Shown: positions 5,049 to 6,720 of the stretch, in pieces | Numbering within the stretch: the first letter of the stretch is position 1 | Layout: each line of letters starts with the position of its first letter | From: Planctomycetota bacterium | GTDB taxonomy: Bacteria; Planctomycetota; Phycisphaerae; Phycisphaerales; SM1A02 | NCBI GenBank assembly: GCA_009924765.1 | Contig: RFQW01000093.1 | Coordinates: 1 to 6,720 of the forward strand | Direction of reading: 5' to 3' | DNA: 6,720 nt | Made by a program: the position numbers and the translations under genes | Notes under the pieces: generated by a model | The model's input: the letters and a program-made list of their open reading frames with translations, nothing else | Databases searched by the model: none | What the model was told of the DNA's origin: nothing

Positions 5049-6264
5049 ATGCTGAGGTTGAGGGAAAAGGGCTGCGCCAATTGGCGCAATGTGCTGCCGT
5101 TGATCGGTGGCGGACTTTCCATGCTGGCTTGCACCGTCGCCTCGGCGAAGGTGGTGCCCTACTCCAGCGGCGTGCTGGCCGTGGGCGACAAGAACGTGGC
5201 CGCCTCGGGCGGCGGCGTGTTCAGCGAGAACGTGGCCGTGAAGAGCCTGACCGTGGGCAGCCGAACGATCAAGCTTGAATCCGGCGACTTCCGCGAGCCG
5301 ATCGCGGTGCGCCTGTACGGCGAGAATCGCGCCAAGCCAGACACCTTCGATGTGGTTCCGGACAACGAGATCGACAAGCCCGAGGGCGCGTTCGAATTCG
5401 CCTTGACGAAGGAGATGCCGCCGACTCCCGGCATGACCGCGCTCGATGCGATCAGCAGCCCGGACTTCGGCCGCATGATCCGGCCCACCGGCCGAACGGC
5501 CACGCGCATCCAGGTCTTCCTGCCGCTGCCGGAAACCGACAATGACCCGGCTGCCGACGACGACAATGCAGAAGTGCTTCTGATGGCACCGGTCCCCAAC
5601 AGCCCGGTGAAGTTGACGCCGATCCTGTCCGGAACAGCCGACAAGCCCGAAGCGCTGGTATTCGGCACCACCAAGCTGCTGCCCCCGAGCGTGTTCGAGA
5701 GCGGCGCGACCAACGAGCATGATTCTGGGCAACGATCCCACGCCGCACCGCATCTGCGTGATCGGCCTCGACCTGTCGGGCGACCTTGGCGTGCCCCCAG
5801 GCCAGTCCGTGGTCGGCTATCAGATCGAGGTGCCTGCGAGCGGCGCATCGCTGTCCACCAATGCCGTGGCAAGCATCGACCTGCCCACCCGCCCGCGCAG
5901 CGTGGGTCTGGATCTTCGTTCCACCGGAACCTTCATGAACTTCGTCGCTGCGGCCGGTGGACTGCCTGTGAAGGTCTCGGGCATCGGCCTGCAGCAACAG
6001 ATGTTGGCGCAGGCCGCCGACGACTTCACGCAGGTGGTTGGTGATGCGCTGCTGGGCGCCGTGGATGGACCGTCCACGCCGCAGCAGGGCGACGTTCCGC
6101 CGCTCTCCCCCGTGACGCAGTGGTCCGACACGCCTTTCGAGGACGATGCGGGCTTCAACAACCCGCCGGTTCCGCCGCCGCCGACCCCGGTGCCAGCGCC
6201 TGGTGCCGCCGCCCTGCTCAGCCTTGCCGCTGCGGCGTTCAGCAAGCGCCGTCGCAGCGCCTGA
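5049..6264 (+). CDS. Secreted PEP-CTERM-like surface protein, split by a frameshift
   Basis: A predicted exported protein of about 404 residues, read in one frame from 5049 to about 5717 and one base further on to 6264. The N terminus is a signal peptide: basic 'MLRLREKG', a hydrophobic core near residues 15-32, and a likely cleavage after 'ASA' (31-33). A Cys at 28 in 'SMLAC' gives only a poor lipobox. The middle has no domain I recognise. It includes an acidic stretch, 'PETDNDPAADDDNAE' (161-175), and looks beta-rich. The C-terminal part carries 'IGLDLSGDLGVPPGQSVVGY', then a proline-rich linker and a PEP-CTERM-like anchor. Substrate or partner is unknown; location is probably the outer surface or extracellular matrix. 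It has its own spacer and ribosome binding site, so it is probably transcribed separately from the operon. Sequence past 5718 in the first frame is Arg/Ala/Gly-rich, as expected for out-of-frame reading, whereas the second frame has no Shine-Dalgarno sequence at its first ATG (5719). One broken gene is therefore likelier than two genes. Confidence 0.7.
5700..5721 (+). other. Apparent single-base frameshift within the surface-protein gene
   Basis: Read literally, the first frame runs 5049-6044 and the second from ATG 5719 to 6264. The sensible protein changes frame near 'ESGATNE', the codons ending at 5717. Deleting one base, for example C5718, would join it to 'MILGNDPTPH' without a gap. No slippery heptamer or stop codon sits at the switch, so programmed frameshifting is not supported. 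An assembly or sequencing insertion, or a genuine inactivating mutation, remain possible. The exact position is uncertain. Confidence 0.6.
6190..6261 (+). other. PEP-CTERM-like sorting signal (PAPGA variant)
   Basis: The last 24 residues read 'VPAPGAAALL', then an Ala/Leu-rich hydrophobic segment, then 'SKRRRSA'. This is the tripartite layout of exosortase-type C-terminal signals: short motif, membrane helix, basic cluster. PAPGA replaces the classical PEP triad. A 'PPVPPPPTPVP' linker precedes it. Recognition by an exosortase/archaeosortase-type enzyme is inferred from the family; none is encoded here. Confidence 0.65.
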
Positions 6265-6281
6265 TCCGCCGATCGAACCAA

Positions 6282-6317
6282 CGAACGCCCCTCACTCCAT
6301 CTGGAGCGGGGCGTTCG
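6282..6317. terminator. Strong hairpin between convergent genes, likely bidirectional terminator
   Basis: CGAACGCCCC (6282-6291) pairs perfectly with GGGGCGTTCG (6308-6317). Inside, CTCC (6295-6298) can pair with GGAG (6303-6306) around a four-base loop. The plus strand continues with CTTCTTCC, a modest pyrimidine tail; the minus strand continues with TTGGTTCG. The hairpin lies 17 bases after the surface-protein stop and contains the truD stop codon (6292-6294), so it can serve both genes. Confidence 0.65.
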
Positions 6318-6720
6318 CTTCTTCCGTGGACGCGGCACCCATGATCTCCGCCAGCACGCTGGTGGCGTAGCCGCTGCGCGGCAGGTCGAAGGCCACGCGG
6401 ATGTAACCGCCGTGTTCGTCCACCCCTGATTCCACCTGCGGACTTCCCACATGCATGCGAAGGCTGCGACGCTCGCCAACGGGCGCACGACGCGCGCTGG
6501 CGAAGCCTTCGACGGCCATGCCGATCTGGGCAAGCACCTGCGTCTCGATCGCCAGGCATTCGCCCTCGGGCGCCATCGCATCGGGACCCACCATGGGGCC
6601 GGTGGGTGAACAGTCGAACGCGTCGATTCGGCGCTGCAGTTCGGTGGCCTGCGCGGCGTCGGCCAGCGCCTCGGCCTGCACACGGAACAGCGACCGGCCC
6701 GGATGCAGGTTCGCCAGATC
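6292..6720 (-). CDS. truD: tRNA pseudouridine synthase TruD, C-terminal part
   Basis: The C-terminal 142 residues of a TruD-family pseudouridine synthase, which isomerises U13 in tRNA-Glu. The gene enters from the right edge and its frame is open to base 6720, so the start and the catalytic Asp are outside the window. Visible family motifs are 'GRSLFRV' near the edge, 'SPTGPMVGP' (the conserved PTGPLWG-like segment), 'GFASARRAPVGERRSLRM' with the GERRxLR motif, and 'VAFDLPRSGYATSVLAEIM', the typical LPxGxYATSVLxEIM end. It stops at TGA (6294-6292 on the minus strand) after a short tail. It is convergent with the surface-protein gene, 27 bases apart. A GTG at 6681 on the minus strand is an internal codon, not the start, since TruD homology continues upstream of it. 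Confidence 0.87.
   Translation of the reverse strand, partial: DLANLHPGRSLFRVQAEALADAAQATELQRRIDAFDCSPTGPMVGPDAMAPEGECLAIETQVLAQIGMAVEGFASARRAPVGERRSLRMHVGSPQVESGVDEHGGYIRVAFDLPRSGYATSVLAEIMGAASTEEANAPLQME

Noticed and set aside
5700..5725. Programmed ribosomal frameshifting in the surface-protein gene
   Set aside because: No slippery heptamer, no stop codon at the switch, and no obvious downstream pseudoknot could be found by eye.
4656..5753. A 365-codon minus-strand open frame crossing the spacer before the surface-protein gene
   Set aside because: It is antisense to tadA and the surface-protein gene, His/Gly/Arg-rich, with no ribosome binding site or domain. It is a shadow.

Overview
The window is GC-rich, densely packed coding DNA, most likely a bacterial chromosome from the Planctomycetota. 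The Phycisphaerae are my best guess, because the last plus-strand protein ends in a PEP-CTERM-like tail of the 'VPAPGAAALL...KRRR' type that I associate with that group. Nothing mobile is visible: no transposase, CRISPR array, tRNA, rRNA or phage gene.

Bases 1-4897 look like one plus-strand operon of five genes. Two are adjacent, dissimilar membrane proteins of the cation:proton antiporter (CPA/Kef-like) superfamily. They are followed by a TatD-family metal-dependent hydrolase, the Tat translocase subunit TatC, and the tRNA adenosine deaminase TadA. Three of the four junctions are 4-base ATGA stop/start overlaps (1167-1170, 2531-2534, 4343-4346), so translational coupling is likely. The exception is tatD/tatC. 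There the tatD frame has no stop codon, stays open underneath the whole of tatC, and joins tadA in the same frame.

Bases 4898-5048 are a 151-base spacer with a hairpin, a 14-bp perfect palindrome that is also alternating purine-pyrimidine, and a good Shine-Dalgarno sequence. Bases 5049-6264 encode a secreted protein of about 404 residues with an N-terminal signal peptide and a PEP-CTERM-like anchor. It is split between two frames by an apparent single-base shift near 5718. A strong hairpin at 6282-6317 separates it from a convergent minus-strand gene, the 3' part of truD (tRNA pseudouridine synthase D), which runs off the right edge.

Functionally the window mixes ion transport, protein export, tRNA editing/modification and a cell-surface protein. 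I see no clearly new multi-gene system. The items most worth checking are: the antiporter pair, in which the first member lacks the ion-binding aspartate that the second keeps; a roughly 74-residue insertion in a TatC periplasmic loop; and the two frame anomalies. Both anomalies would be repaired by removing one base, so sequence error is the leading explanation.
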